From CAZQDP01 sp964592375 (GTDB lineage Bacteria; Bacillota; Clostridia; RUG12999): 33,059 nucleotides of DNA. Positions 17,273-26,741 of the stretch are shown one piece after another. The stretch is taken from contig CAZQDP010000017.1 in assembly GCA_964592375.1 (NCBI GenBank), forward strand, positions 1-33,059, given 5' to 3'. The stretch's first letter is position 1. Each line of letters starts with the position of its first letter. A model generated the notes under the pieces. That model was not told the DNA's origin, did not search any database, and was given only the letters and a program-made list of their open reading frames with translations. The translations under genes and the position numbers were made by a program.

Positions 17273-17341
17273 ATGTTTGAAATACCATTTTTTCATATAC
17301 CTGTAGACAAATGATATTTTGTCCGCTACGGCACACACGAA

Positions 17342-17368
17342 AAGACCCTCCGTTTTTTGGAGGGTCTT
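17342..17368. terminator. Bidirectional terminator between convergent genes
   Basis: AAGACCCTCC and GGAGGGTCTT form a perfect 10-bp stem with a 7-nt loop. The plus strand continues CGTTTATTATT and the minus strand continues TTTTCG, so it can serve both the TIM-barrel gene and the large minus-strand gene. Confidence 0.85.
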
Positions 17369-17377
17369 CGTTTATTA

Positions 17378-20300
17378 TTATGCTTGCTGATGACGGATTT
17401 TGACTCGATATAAAATGAACAAAATAATGGCTCCCGTCAGTAGCAGGGCAGAGAGTACAAATAGTGCCAGAATCCACTGCATCTCATCACGACCGCTTGC
17501 CATGTCTGCATTTGGCAAAGCCGCAGGTAAGGCAGGGTACAGCCTTTGATAAAACTCATCCAAAAGCGTTGCAGTACTCCGCCTGCTGATTTGTGAGCGA
17601 GGATACAGCCTGCCGCCTACCTGCAAGAATCCTTCACGCACCAGCATGGCTACGGATGCCTTATCTGAAACCGTGGCCGCATCCTCCACCAAAAGATATT
17701 CCTCCGGATTCGCAGGAGGCAGATAACCCTTTTTCTCTAAAAGTGCACTTGCAATCGCACTAAATACTTCCTCCCTGCTCATGCTCTCCCCATATGCGGC
17801 TTCAAATTGCCTCAAACTTTGAGCCGCTCCTTGAAGAGGGCTAGCCGCCGAAAAAGTAAGAGACTCAGCAGATGCACTTGGCATATCATTCGGCGTACTG
17901 ATCGGTGTTGCCTTTGGCGTCGCTTTGGGTGTGGCTTTCGGTGTAGCTGTTGGAGTGGATGTGGGCGAGCCGGAAGGCTTTGGCGTTGCGGTAGCCATAG
18001 CGGCTATTAACGGCGAATTGGAAGGCACAAGGTTTTGCGCTATTGCCTGCGTGGCATCTTGTTTTTGTCCTGCTTTGTATGCAGAAAATGGTGCGGTGTA
18101 GTATACCCTTTCCATGATCTGTTCGAATTCTTGTTTTGTCATCGCCTCTGCCAAATCCACTCTGCCATCCATCAGTCCCATTGCAATAAAGGCCTCGGCT
18201 GGGCTGTTTGCGCTTGCCGCTGTGCCACTTAATACTTTGAATTCTCCTGCACGCACAATACCGATTTCAACCGTATTGCTTTGCTCGTCGTACCGACCGC
18301 CAATGGCCTCCGCACCGGCATACACCATATCCGAATTGCTTTTCGCAGGAAAGGCAAACACAATACCGCTTTTTAAGTTTTCAATTGGCTTTGCATCCTT
18401 GTTAGAAAATCCGATTTTAAATGCATCCTCTGTTTTTTCTACAATGATGGTGATATTTTCGGTATCCTCCATCTCCTTTTGCAGTGCTTTGGTGTTTATT
18501 TTAATCACAAGACCATTTATACCGATATGAAGTGCATCTATCTTTGCCACTTGTTCCAGTGTGCTTTTATCCATTTTAATATTAATAATTCCATCCTGCC
18601 CGGTGAGTGCAAAATTAATTCTCGCTGCCACATCAATGGTTTTTTCCCTTTTGATGTCAACCTGCTTTTTCAGTCTTTCAATCAGTGCCCTTCCATCCTG
18701 CGCCGCAGAAATCGAAGCTGCAATGGTCCATTTGTTAAGCTTAATCAGTCCGCGAGTCTTCTTATTGCTTACTGACATGGACTCGATGATATATCGATCA
18801 AACGCTTCTAAATCTGCCATGGCAGTCGGATTGCTTTTTTCCACTTGCGTTAGCTTGGCATATATAGACTCTGCCGCAAAGATAAACCCTTGCGAGCTAT
18901 TGCTCTTGCTGATGATATCATACGGTATCACAAGGCCTTTGGCACCGCTTGTTTTGATACGTTTACCGTTTTGTGTGAAATCGACGGCACCCAGCCCATT
19001 GCCTTGTGCCGTTGCATACACATAAGCAATTTCAAGTACATCCGGCACAAGCGCGGAAATAGACAAATTTTCGTTCATCTGTTTTAAATACGTGGAATAA
19101 AAAACCAAATTGCTGTTTTTGCTTTGCATAAGACCGCTGGAGGATAATGCAAATACATCTCGATATAACTTATCCTCCTGCCCCACGATGGCTTGTTCAA
19201 CAACAATAACCCATTGATCATTTTTCGGCTTTAAATACACATCCGTATAAGAAAAATCCTGATTTTTTACAGTAGGGCATAGGGCCATTTCCTTCCCACA
19301 GAGCGTGATCATGTTGTCCGACACAGTATATACCTTTATCTCCAAAAAGGCCTTGCTATTTTGCGTTTTCATCGTTACGGTAATAAGCTCAGGGATTTTG
19401 TCCGCATTCAGATCCTTTGTGATTGCAGAAGGCAGGCTACTCACTGCGGTAGAAGCGACATTGGAAAAATCAGGACTTTTTTCCAAGAACGATACATATG
19501 CTTCTGCATAATCCACCGTATCACTAAAAGTCATCTTTAGCACATTTTCCCTCACGCTTCTCTTTATGCCGCCCTCACGAGAAGGCATTTGCTCCGGACT
19601 TATGCCATCGTATAAAACAAGCTTTTCTACCAGATCAATGGTTTTGACTTGTTCTATCCAGTCCTCCTTCGCAGCCGCACTCCCATTTATCGTATAGATA
19701 TCCTCCAAAAGGGATTCATCGCTTTCATTCGCATTTTTCCAAATGTGCCCATAACTCTTCACTTGGGTGAGCCCTTTTGCTCCCAATGCGAAGAGCGTGA
19801 TATTTTCCTTGCCACTTTGCTCACTATCCAGAATGCTTTTTTCCGCAATATATGATTCTTGCCCTACGCTCACCGGGTAAAACACGCGATAGCTTGGAGG
19901 GCTCATAGACTGAATGGATGCTTCTTTGCTTTCCTTCTTTTCCATGTTGCCATTGACATACTTATACACTGAAAGTACAGAGGTTTTACCCAAATCCGCA
20001 CTTTGCTGTTTATTTATTTTACTGTATAATATAAGCTCCTCTTCTTTGTCTTTATCAATGTCCAGTAGCACCGCCTGATTAAAGCTTGTGTCGTCTCTGA
20101 GCTCATTTTTGACAAATGAATAGTATTTGTCGGCAAGTGTATCCTCCGGCTCACTTGCCACTTGCACCCCGGTCTTCTCCCTTTGAATATCCAGTGCTTG
20201 TGTAAGAGACGCGGCATTGTCCTCCTTGGGATGCTGCATGTAATAATATAATTTATACCCTGCAGTGCCACCCGAAGCGGCAGACAAAACAGCCAATAGA

Positions 20301-21109
20301 ATAGCAAAATATAAAAACAGCTTTATCTTATCAAAGCTTTTGCTTTTTTGCGCAGATTGTTTTTTTACATTTGGTCTCGCCCGTTTTTTACGAATTTTCT
20401 CTTCTTGCATATGGACAACCGGCTCTGCATCGGTTTGCGTCCTTATTTTTTCCAATATGGCCATGGCGCATTCTCCGGGCAAAGTATTGCACTGAGCATC
20501 TTGCTGCAAAATGGCGCCAAGCACCTCAAAAATATCCTCTGCAAATACAACGCCTCCGGCGGCTTTGTACTTTTCTACTTTCTGCTGAGTATATCCCCTT
20601 GCAAAATTTAAAAATACAACCATTTCATCTCTTGGATAGCCTGTGATAAAAGATATATCCTCCAAGGTCAGCCTCATACAATAGTGAAGAAGCATTGCCG
20701 CTTTCTGCTGCAGGGGCATGTTACCGATTATTTCAAATATGTACTGCCTTGTTGCGGGAATTTCAAAAACAAGGTCTGTAGAATGCTCATTTACTTTTTC
20801 CACGCAAATGTCATAAAACCCTTCGTTATCTTCCATCGTCTCTTGCATGCTCTGCACCTGTGCACAGGAGTCATACACGGCCTTTAGTGCATATACTGTA
20901 AAGGCTCTGCCGGGCACAAACGCGGCCACAATGTCTCTAATGCCGCAGAAAGTAGCTTCCGTCATCTCCTGTGCCATGTGCCGACTCATCGTAAGGCGCA
21001 ATGCAAAATAATATGCATCGTTATAACTGCTTTCAAACAGAGAGCTATATGCCAAAACGTCTCCCGCTTTGGCTTTGTCTATAATAAGACTTTCCCCGTT
21101 ACATTCCAT
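17378..21109 (-). CDS. ECF-sigma-like / transmembrane / SLH-like fusion protein
   Basis: This is a single 1243 aa reading frame (1252 aa if the ATG at 21136 is used; the ATG at 21109 has AAAGGG 12 nt upstream). Residues about 7-66 look like ECF sigma region 2 (LIIDKAKAGDVLAYSSLFE...). Residues about 118-181 look like sigma region 4 (MPLQQKAAMLLHYCMRLTLEDISFITGYPRDEM...). A basic stretch and a transmembrane helix (about 263-285) follow. The presumed outer part has two Asp-rich VCBS/FG-GAP-like motifs (DIDKDKEEELIL near 350, DLNADKIPEL near 567), a long region I cannot classify, a Pro/Thr-rich linker with ATPK repeats (about 1038-1083) and SLH-like segments before and after it. A second transmembrane helix (about 1212-1234) and a basic tail end the protein. 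The recognition helix of region 4 lacks the usual basic residues, so DNA binding is uncertain. I infer a membrane-tethered regulator or a sigma-derived sensor of the cell envelope. Confidence 0.82.
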   Translation of the reverse strand: MECNGESLIIDKAKAGDVLAYSSLFESSYNDAYYFALRLTMSRHMAQEMTEATFCGIRDIVAAFVPGRAFTVYALKAVYDSCAQVQSMQETMEDNEGFYDICVEKVNEHSTDLVFEIPATRQYIFEIIGNMPLQQKAAMLLHYCMRLTLEDISFITGYPRDEMVVFLNFARGYTQQKVEKYKAAGGVVFAEDIFEVLGAILQQDAQCNTLPGECAMAILEKIRTQTDAEPVVHMQEEKIRKKRARPNVKKQSAQKSKSFDKIKLFLYFAILLAVLSAASGGTAGYKLYYYMQHPKEDNAASLTQALDIQREKTGVQVASEPEDTLADKYYSFVKNELRDDTSFNQAVLLDIDKDKEEELILYSKINKQQSADLGKTSVLSVYKYVNGNMEKKESKEASIQSMSPPSYRVFYPVSVGQESYIAEKSILDSEQSGKENITLFALGAKGLTQVKSYGHIWKNANESDESLLEDIYTINGSAAAKEDWIEQVKTIDLVEKLVLYDGISPEQMPSREGGIKRSVRENVLKMTFSDTVDYAEAYVSFLEKSPDFSNVASTAVSSLPSAITKDLNADKIPELITVTMKTQNSKAFLEIKVYTVSDNMITLCGKEMALCPTVKNQDFSYTDVYLKPKNDQWVIVVEQAIVGQEDKLYRDVFALSSSGLMQSKNSNLVFYSTYLKQMNENLSISALVPDVLEIAYVYATAQGNGLGAVDFTQNGKRIKTSGAKGLVIPYDIISKSNSSQGFIFAAESIYAKLTQVEKSNPTAMADLEAFDRYIIESMSVSNKKTRGLIKLNKWTIAASISAAQDGRALIERLKKQVDIKREKTIDVAARINFALTGQDGIINIKMDKSTLEQVAKIDALHIGINGLVIKINTKALQKEMEDTENITIIVEKTEDAFKIGFSNKDAKPIENLKSGIVFAFPAKSNSDMVYAGAEAIGGRYDEQSNTVEIGIVRAGEFKVLSGTAASANSPAEAFIAMGLMDGRVDLAEAMTKQEFEQIMERVYYTAPFSAYKAGQKQDATQAIAQNLVPSNSPLIAAMATATPKPSGSPTSTPTATPKATPKATPKATPISTPNDMPSASAESLTFSAASPLQGAAQSLRQFEAAYGESMSREEVFSAIASALLEKKGYLPPANPEEYLLVEDAATVSDKASVAMLVREGFLQVGGRLYPRSQISRRSTATLLDEFYQRLYPALPAALPNADMASGRDEMQWILALFVLSALLLTGAIILFILYRVKIRHQQA

Positions 21110-21207
21110 AAAAACGCCCATCCCTTTCAGGTTCATCCTATTTGTGATTGTGATGTAAAAAATGATCGTCTGTGCTAAAATACCTTAATTTACCATTTAT
21201 ACGATGG

Positions 21208-21236
21208 ATTATATCATATCTCTTTCAATATTTCAA
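21208..21236 (-). promoter_or_regulatory. SigA promoter of the sigma-like fusion gene
   Basis: On the minus strand, TTGAAA (21236-21231) and TATAAT (21213-21208) are separated by 17 nt. It lies in the gap after glnS, so the fusion gene has its own promoter with a leader of about 90 nt. No ECF-type promoter was recognised. Confidence 0.75.
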
Positions 21237-21252
21237 TGATTTTTTGCAATTC

Positions 21253-22914
21253 TTACTTTCCCTGCTTCCCCCACGAATCCTTCAGAGCAACCGATCTACT
21301 AAATACCGGCATTTCTTTCGTACTATCCCTATCCATACAAAAATAGCCGTTACGAATAAACTGGAAGGTATCCCCTACCTTTGCGCCTGCAATGGAGGCC
21401 TCTATTTTGCAACCTGTCAGCTCCTCCAAGGAGTGGCTGTTTAAATTGCCGGCAAAATCGCCATCCTCTGAATCCTCGGAAGGATTTTCGGTGAGAAAAA
21501 GCCTGTCGTAAAGGCGTACAGTGGCATCGACTGCAGAAGGCACGCTCACCCAATGAATGGTGCCTTTGACCTTTCTTCCGTCGGGCGCACTGCCGAATTT
21601 TGTTTCCGGGTCATAGGTACAGTGAAGTGTGGTGATTTGTCCATCTTCATCCTTTGTGGCCGAGGTGCAAGTAATAAAATATGTGCCGCGTAGCCGCACT
21701 TCGCGCCCTGGCGACATTCTGAAATAGCCCTTTGGCGGCTCTTCCATATAATCCTCCTGCTCAATGTACAGTTCCCTTGAAAAATGAACCTTGCTCTTTC
21801 CGGCTTCAGGTTTTTCGGGATTAACAGGCAGTTCAATTTCCTCTTGCATGCCTTCTGGATAATTATCAATAATCACCTTAATCGGCCGAAGTACTGCCAT
21901 CACCCTTGGTGCATTGGCATTCAAATTTTCCCTCACACAGTGCTCCAGCAATGCAAAATCTACCACGCTATTGCCTTTCGCAACACCAATACGTGTGCAA
22001 AAATCAAGCAGAGCCTCAGGCGGATATCCTCTCCTGCGCATTGCACACAAGGTAGACATGCGAGGGTCGTCCCAGCCGGTAACAATACCATCCTTCACCA
22101 AACGCAAGCATTTGCGCTTGCTGGTGAGTGTATAGGTTAAATTCAGCCTTGCAAATTCAATTTGGCGAGGCGGCATTTCAAATCCGATTTCATTCACAAA
22201 CCAATCATAGATGGGCCTGTGATCCTCAAATTCTAAAGAACACAAGGAATGAGTCACCTTTTCAACAGCATCCGATAAAGGATGTGCAAAATCATACATG
22301 GGATAAACACACCATTTATCTCCCGTTCTGTGGTGAGATGCTTTGAGTATACGGTAAATAACCGGGTCACGCATGTTGAGATTGGGGCTACTCATATCCA
22401 CCTTGGCACGCAGTACTCTTGTGCCTTCTTCAAATTCCCCCTTGGTCATCCTCGCAAAGAGCTCTATGTTCTCATCAACACTCCTGTTTCGATACGGGCT
22501 TTCCTTGCCACGCTGAGTCAGTGTGCCTCTGTGCTCTCTAATTTCCTCTGCCGATAAGTCGCATACATATGCTTTGCCCTTCTTAATAAGGGTAATCGCG
22601 CAGTCATAAATGGCATCAAAATAATCAGAGGCATACAGTATCTTATCCCACGAAAATCCCAGCCACGCAATGTCCTCCATAATAGAGTTGACATATTCCT
22701 CATCCTCTTTGGTGGGATTGGTATCATCAAATCTTAAATTACAAGTACCGTTATATTTCATTGCAGTACCAAAGTCAATATAAATAGCCTTGGCATGGCC
22801 AATGTGCAAATACCCATTAGGCTCAGGTGGAAATCTGGTCTGCACCTTGTTGTACACACCTTGGTCTAAATCCTTTTCAATTGCTTCGTGAATAAAATTA
22901 GAAGCCATTTCCAT
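21253..22914 (-). CDS. glnS: Glutaminyl-tRNA synthetase
   Basis: This class I aminoacyl-tRNA synthetase charges tRNA-Gln directly. At 553 aa it matches the family length. The N-terminus contains TRFPPEPNGYLHIGHAKA, with HIGH at 37-40. The second signature is LTSKRK (about 263-268), the GlnRS form of KMSKS. Family-specific segments such as RFDDTNPTKE and the C-terminal beta-barrel half are present. The ATG lies 2 nt after the gltX stop, so the two genes form one operon. GlnRS is not universal in Bacillota, where many members make Gln-tRNA through GatCAB; its presence suggests a direct route, but GatCAB may also exist elsewhere in the genome. Confidence 0.97.
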   Translation of the reverse strand: MEMASNFIHEAIEKDLDQGVYNKVQTRFPPEPNGYLHIGHAKAIYIDFGTAMKYNGTCNLRFDDTNPTKEDEEYVNSIMEDIAWLGFSWDKILYASDYFDAIYDCAITLIKKGKAYVCDLSAEEIREHRGTLTQRGKESPYRNRSVDENIELFARMTKGEFEEGTRVLRAKVDMSSPNLNMRDPVIYRILKASHHRTGDKWCVYPMYDFAHPLSDAVEKVTHSLCSLEFEDHRPIYDWFVNEIGFEMPPRQIEFARLNLTYTLTSKRKCLRLVKDGIVTGWDDPRMSTLCAMRRRGYPPEALLDFCTRIGVAKGNSVVDFALLEHCVRENLNANAPRVMAVLRPIKVIIDNYPEGMQEEIELPVNPEKPEAGKSKVHFSRELYIEQEDYMEEPPKGYFRMSPGREVRLRGTYFITCTSATKDEDGQITTLHCTYDPETKFGSAPDGRKVKGTIHWVSVPSAVDATVRLYDRLFLTENPSEDSEDGDFAGNLNSHSLEELTGCKIEASIAGAKVGDTFQFIRNGYFCMDRDSTKEMPVFSRSVALKDSWGKQGK

Positions 22915-22916
22915 GC

Positions 22917-24578
22917 TTATTCAATCCCTTCCATATGTTCAATCGCCAGAAGAAGTCTTTTCTTTACTTCATCATGGCCTAAAAGACGTAAAATTTCAAA
23001 TAAATCCGGTGTATTTCTTCTGGATGTGATGGCAATGCGAATGATGGTGGATACATCGCCGATATGCCCCTTAAAGCTGTTAGGATTTTTCTTAAATCCC
23101 TTCACGTCGGGAGAAAACCCAAGTGGCTCACATACACTTTTTAGCCGTTCAAACCATTGGTCCTTGTCATCCGCAGTGGTATACTCCTTGGCATATGTTT
23201 CAAGGATAGCCCCAACATCTTGCTTTGTAATATGTGGTGGAAAATCGTATTCTCGCTGCCAGAGTTCATGATAAAAATACGATATATATTCCTTTACATC
23301 TCCCCAACAGCCAATATCCTTACGTGGTTTTTCACAGCCTCTTTCGATGGCTAAAATAGCCTTGGCGTATGCTTCATTTGTTTTTAATATGCCTTGAAGC
23401 TGCTTGTCATATTCATCCGCCCATAAGCATGTTTGCTCATAGACCTGCTCCGCGCTCATGCGCGAGACCACATTTTTACTGATATCTTTTAATTTTACCA
23501 AATCAAACAATGCCCCGCTTACGCTCATTTTGGATAGGGCGAAGGGAAATTCCGCTACCTTTGCAGTTGCATTTTCCTTGCGCCATTCTTCAAAATTAGA
23601 GTTTGAAAGAGTCATTAAGTATTCCATAACCGCCTCGGCGCAATAGCCCTGCTCATGATAATAGGATACCGCCGCCTCAGGATCCTTTCTTTTGCTGAGC
23701 TTGCGCTTGCCACCCTCCTCTTCTTTCATCACGGGAGAGATATGTGCATACCGGGGTGCTACAAACCCCAAAACTTCAAACAATTGCAAATGAATAGGCG
23801 CAGAGGAAATCCACTCATCCCCACGAATAACATGGGTCGTGCGCATCAGGTGGTCATCCACCACATGCGCAAAATGATAGGTGGGCATAAGGTCACTTTT
23901 AAGCAGTATGATATCCATGTCATTTTCCGGCATTTCTATTTTACCTTTGATAAGGTCTTCAAAATGAATTCTATTGCCCTCGCACCCCGGTGATTTGAGC
24001 CGCAGTACAAAGCTTTTCCCACTTTCAATATTTCGTAAAATCTCTTCCATTTTTAAATCTCTGCATTTTGCCCACTTACTGAAATAGCCCGTCCGAAGCT
24101 TTAGGCTCTCTTGCTCCTTTCGGGAACCCCCCATATCCTCCTCGTTGCAGAAGCAGGGGTATGCAAGACCCTTTTCAATGAGCAATTTTGCAAAGCTATG
24201 ATAAATGGCTTTGCGAAGGCTTTGTGTATAAGGGCCGTATACGCCCCTTTCGCCGCCATCCGCCATCGCTCCCTCATCGGGCGATACGCCAAAGGTGCAA
24301 AGTCCACTAATGATTTCAGCTACGCCATCTTCCATTTCTCTTTTTTTATCCGTATCTTCTATTCGCAGATAAAATACACCACCGCTTTGCAGGGCTACAT
24401 TTTTTGAAATCAACGCTGCAAATAGGCACCCGATATGCAAAAAACCGGTGGGACTGGGTGCAAACCTGGTGACACACCCTCCCTCGCAAAGCGTACGAGG
24501 AGGATATAAGTTTTCATAATGCTCTGCCAAATGATCCACCTTTGGCAGTAATAAATCCGCAAGTACCTTGTTGTCCAA
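22917..24578 (-). CDS. gltX: Glutamyl-tRNA synthetase, long clostridial type
   Basis: This class I synthetase charges tRNA-Glu. At 553 aa it is longer than the usual approximately 485 aa and has the N-terminal extension (LADLLLPKVDHLAEHYENLYPPR) seen in a clostridial subfamily. The first signature is HIGC (48-51) in FAPSPTGFLHIGC, and the second is KLSKR (293-297). The motifs YLRIEDTDKKR and HVIRGDEW are intact. The start is TTG with GAGAGG 10 nt upstream; an ATG immediately after the Shine-Dalgarno is in another frame. It is cotranscribed with glnS. Whether it discriminates tRNA-Glu from tRNA-Gln cannot be read directly, but glnS beside it suggests it need not charge tRNA-Gln. Confidence 0.95.
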   Translation of the reverse strand: MDNKVLADLLLPKVDHLAEHYENLYPPRTLCEGGCVTRFAPSPTGFLHIGCLFAALISKNVALQSGGVFYLRIEDTDKKREMEDGVAEIISGLCTFGVSPDEGAMADGGERGVYGPYTQSLRKAIYHSFAKLLIEKGLAYPCFCNEEDMGGSRKEQESLKLRTGYFSKWAKCRDLKMEEILRNIESGKSFVLRLKSPGCEGNRIHFEDLIKGKIEMPENDMDIILLKSDLMPTYHFAHVVDDHLMRTTHVIRGDEWISSAPIHLQLFEVLGFVAPRYAHISPVMKEEEGGKRKLSKRKDPEAAVSYYHEQGYCAEAVMEYLMTLSNSNFEEWRKENATAKVAEFPFALSKMSVSGALFDLVKLKDISKNVVSRMSAEQVYEQTCLWADEYDKQLQGILKTNEAYAKAILAIERGCEKPRKDIGCWGDVKEYISYFYHELWQREYDFPPHITKQDVGAILETYAKEYTTADDKDQWFERLKSVCEPLGFSPDVKGFKKNPNSFKGHIGDVSTIIRIAITSRRNTPDLFEILRLLGHDEVKKRLLLAIEHMEGIE

Positions 24579-24650
24579 ATTTGTTCATCCTCTCATAGAC
24601 TATCTATCCTTTGTAATGATTATCCCCTATTTTTGGTCATATATTTTCTT

Positions 24651-24680
24651 ATTATATCATTACATTACAGTAAATTTCAA
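24651..24680 (-). promoter_or_regulatory. SigA promoter of gltX-glnS
   Basis: On the minus strand, TTGAAA (24680-24675) and TATAAT (24656-24651) are separated by 18 nt. The leader to the TTG start is about 65 nt, too short for a T-box. Confidence 0.75.
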
Positions 24681-24708
24681 TACCCAAAAGAAATTTTATG
24701 CAATTTTC

Positions 24709-24738
24709 TTGACAAAAGGTGTTTTGTAGGAATATAAT
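24709..24738 (+). promoter_or_regulatory. SigA promoter of thrS
   Basis: TTGACA (24709-24714) and TATAAT (24733-24738) are both perfect consensus with an 18-nt spacer. The predicted start is near 24745, leaving a leader of only about 47 nt. Confidence 0.85.
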
Positions 24739-24791
24739 ACTTTCATCCATCAATATGAAATTGAGCAAAAAAGTGGAGGGATACGATCACT

Positions 24792-26729
24792 ATGATTAAA
24801 GTAACATTAAAAAGTGGAGACATCAAAGAATTTTCCAAGGGCATCTCAATTTTCGAGGCTGCAAAGAGCATTAGCGCCGGATTGGCACGGGTTGCCACCG
24901 CGGCGCAGGTGGGCGGCAGCGTAGTGGATTTGCGCCAAACCCTTGATGAGGACTGCACTTTAAATATACTCACCTTTGACGCTGAGGAAGGCAAGCTAGC
25001 CTTTCGCCATACCGCCTCACATATTTTGGCGCAGGCGGTAAGACGACTATTTCCACAAGCCAAACTCGCTATCGGGCCTGCTATTGAAAGTGGTTTTTAT
25101 TATGATTTTGATATTGACAAGCCCTTTACACCGGAGGATTTGGAACAACTCGAAAAGGAAATGGCAGCCATTGTAAAAGAAGATATTGCCATTGAAAGCT
25201 TCTGTCTGCCCCGCGAGGAGGCTATCCAATTGATGCGTGAATACAAAGAGCCATATAAAGTGGAGCTAATTGAAGCCTTGCCTGAAGATGCACTCATCCA
25301 TTTTTATCGGCAGGGTGATTTCACGGATCTGTGCGCCGGGCCTCATCTCATGAGTACGGGAGCGGTCAAGGCAATTAAACTTACCAGTGTTGCAGGAGCA
25401 TACTGGAGAGGCGATGAAAAAAATAAGATGCTTCAGCGTATATACGGCACTGCTTTTACCAAGAAAGCAGATTTGGAAGCATATTTACTTGCTATTGAAG
25501 AAGCGAAAAAAAGAGATCATAATAAAATCGGACGAGAACTTGGCATTTTTACAACCTCCGACCTTGTTGGCCAAGGCTTGCCGCTCATCATGCCCAAAGG
25601 TGCTAAAATTCTTCAAATTCTCAAGCGTTTTGTAGAGGATGAAGAGGATCGTCGGGGATATGTGCGCACCCTCACACCGTTTATGGCCAAAAGTGATTTG
25701 TATAAGGTGTCCGGGCATTGGGACCACTATCGGGATGGCATGTTTATTTTTGGGGATGAAGAGAAAGGTGAGGATGTATTTGCAATGCGCCCCATGACCT
25801 GTCCCTTCCAATTCATTATTTATAATTCCACCCTGCACAGCTATCGCGACCTACCCGTGCGCTATGGTGAGACTTCAACACTATTTCGGAATGAGTCCTC
25901 CGGCGAAATGCACGGACTGATTCGTGTTCGTCAATTTACCATTTCCGAAGGTCATCTGGTGGTTACTCCCGAACAGCTGGAGGAGGAATTCTTAGGCGTT
26001 GTGGATCTTATCAACTATATGATGAACACTTTGGGAATTGCAGAGGATATTTCTTATCGTTTTTCCAAATGGGATCCTGATAATAAGGAAAAATATATCG
26101 ACTTGCCGGAGCAGTGGGAAAGCACGCAAGAGCAGATGCGCAATATTCTAAACAAGATTGGCATTGTCTATAAAGAAGCCGTAGGCGAGGCAGCCTTTTA
26201 CGGCCCTAAGCTGGATATACAGATAAAAAATGTGCATGGCAAGGAGGATACGATTATAACCGTGCAGATTGACTTTTCTTTGGCGGATCGTTTCGATATG
26301 TTTTATGTTGATAAGGACAATCAAAAGAAACGCCCCTTGGTCATTCATCGTACCTCCATCGGCTGTTATGAACGTACGCTTGCCATGCTGATTGAAAAAT
26401 ACGCCGGTGCCTTTCCTGTATGGCTCGCCCCGGTACAAGTAAAAATTATGCCCATTTCCGATAAACACAATGATTTTGCTTTTGAAGTAAAAAAAGCATT
26501 GCAAGATATCGGAGCCAGGGTAGAGATCGACCTTCGAAATGAAAAAATTGGTTATAAAATTCGCGAGGCTCAGATGGAAAAAATCCCTTATATGCTGGTC
26601 ATTGGCGATAAGGAGATGCAGAGCGGCTGCGTGGCCGTGCGCTCCAGGCAGGAAGGCGATAAGGGCGTTATGCCGCTTGCGGAATTTATAGCGCTGATTA
26701 AATATGAAGCAGAGCATCGGGTGCGCTAA
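24792..26729 (+). CDS. thrS: Threonyl-tRNA synthetase
   Basis: This class II synthetase charges tRNA-Thr and edits mischarged Ser-tRNA. The 645 aa protein has the full architecture: a TGS domain (1-62), the second additional/editing domain with HTASH (73-77) and CAGPH (181-185), the catalytic domain (about 270-530) and the anticodon-binding domain (about 540-640). The zinc ligands fall at C337, H388 and H519 (MTCPFQ, ISEGHL, VIHRTS). Motif 2 reads FRNESSGEMHGLIRVRQFT, a known ThrRS variant. GGAGGG lies 11 nt before the ATG. It has its own promoter. Its stop is 12 nt from the convergent TepA-like gene, with no clear terminator between them. Confidence 0.98.
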   Translation: MIKVTLKSGDIKEFSKGISIFEAAKSISAGLARVATAAQVGGSVVDLRQTLDEDCTLNILTFDAEEGKLAFRHTASHILAQAVRRLFPQAKLAIGPAIESGFYYDFDIDKPFTPEDLEQLEKEMAAIVKEDIAIESFCLPREEAIQLMREYKEPYKVELIEALPEDALIHFYRQGDFTDLCAGPHLMSTGAVKAIKLTSVAGAYWRGDEKNKMLQRIYGTAFTKKADLEAYLLAIEEAKKRDHNKIGRELGIFTTSDLVGQGLPLIMPKGAKILQILKRFVEDEEDRRGYVRTLTPFMAKSDLYKVSGHWDHYRDGMFIFGDEEKGEDVFAMRPMTCPFQFIIYNSTLHSYRDLPVRYGETSTLFRNESSGEMHGLIRVRQFTISEGHLVVTPEQLEEEFLGVVDLINYMMNTLGIAEDISYRFSKWDPDNKEKYIDLPEQWESTQEQMRNILNKIGIVYKEAVGEAAFYGPKLDIQIKNVHGKEDTIITVQIDFSLADRFDMFYVDKDNQKKRPLVIHRTSIGCYERTLAMLIEKYAGAFPVWLAPVQVKIMPISDKHNDFAFEVKKALQDIGARVEIDLRNEKIGYKIREAQMEKIPYMLVIGDKEMQSGCVAVRSRQEGDKGVMPLAEFIALIKYEAEHRVR

Positions 26730-26741
26730 TAGCGCCCCAAG

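Noticed and set aside
24579..24791. T-box riboswitch between gltX and thrS
   Set aside because: Both predicted leaders are too short and no T-box sequence (TGGNACCGCG-like) is visible.
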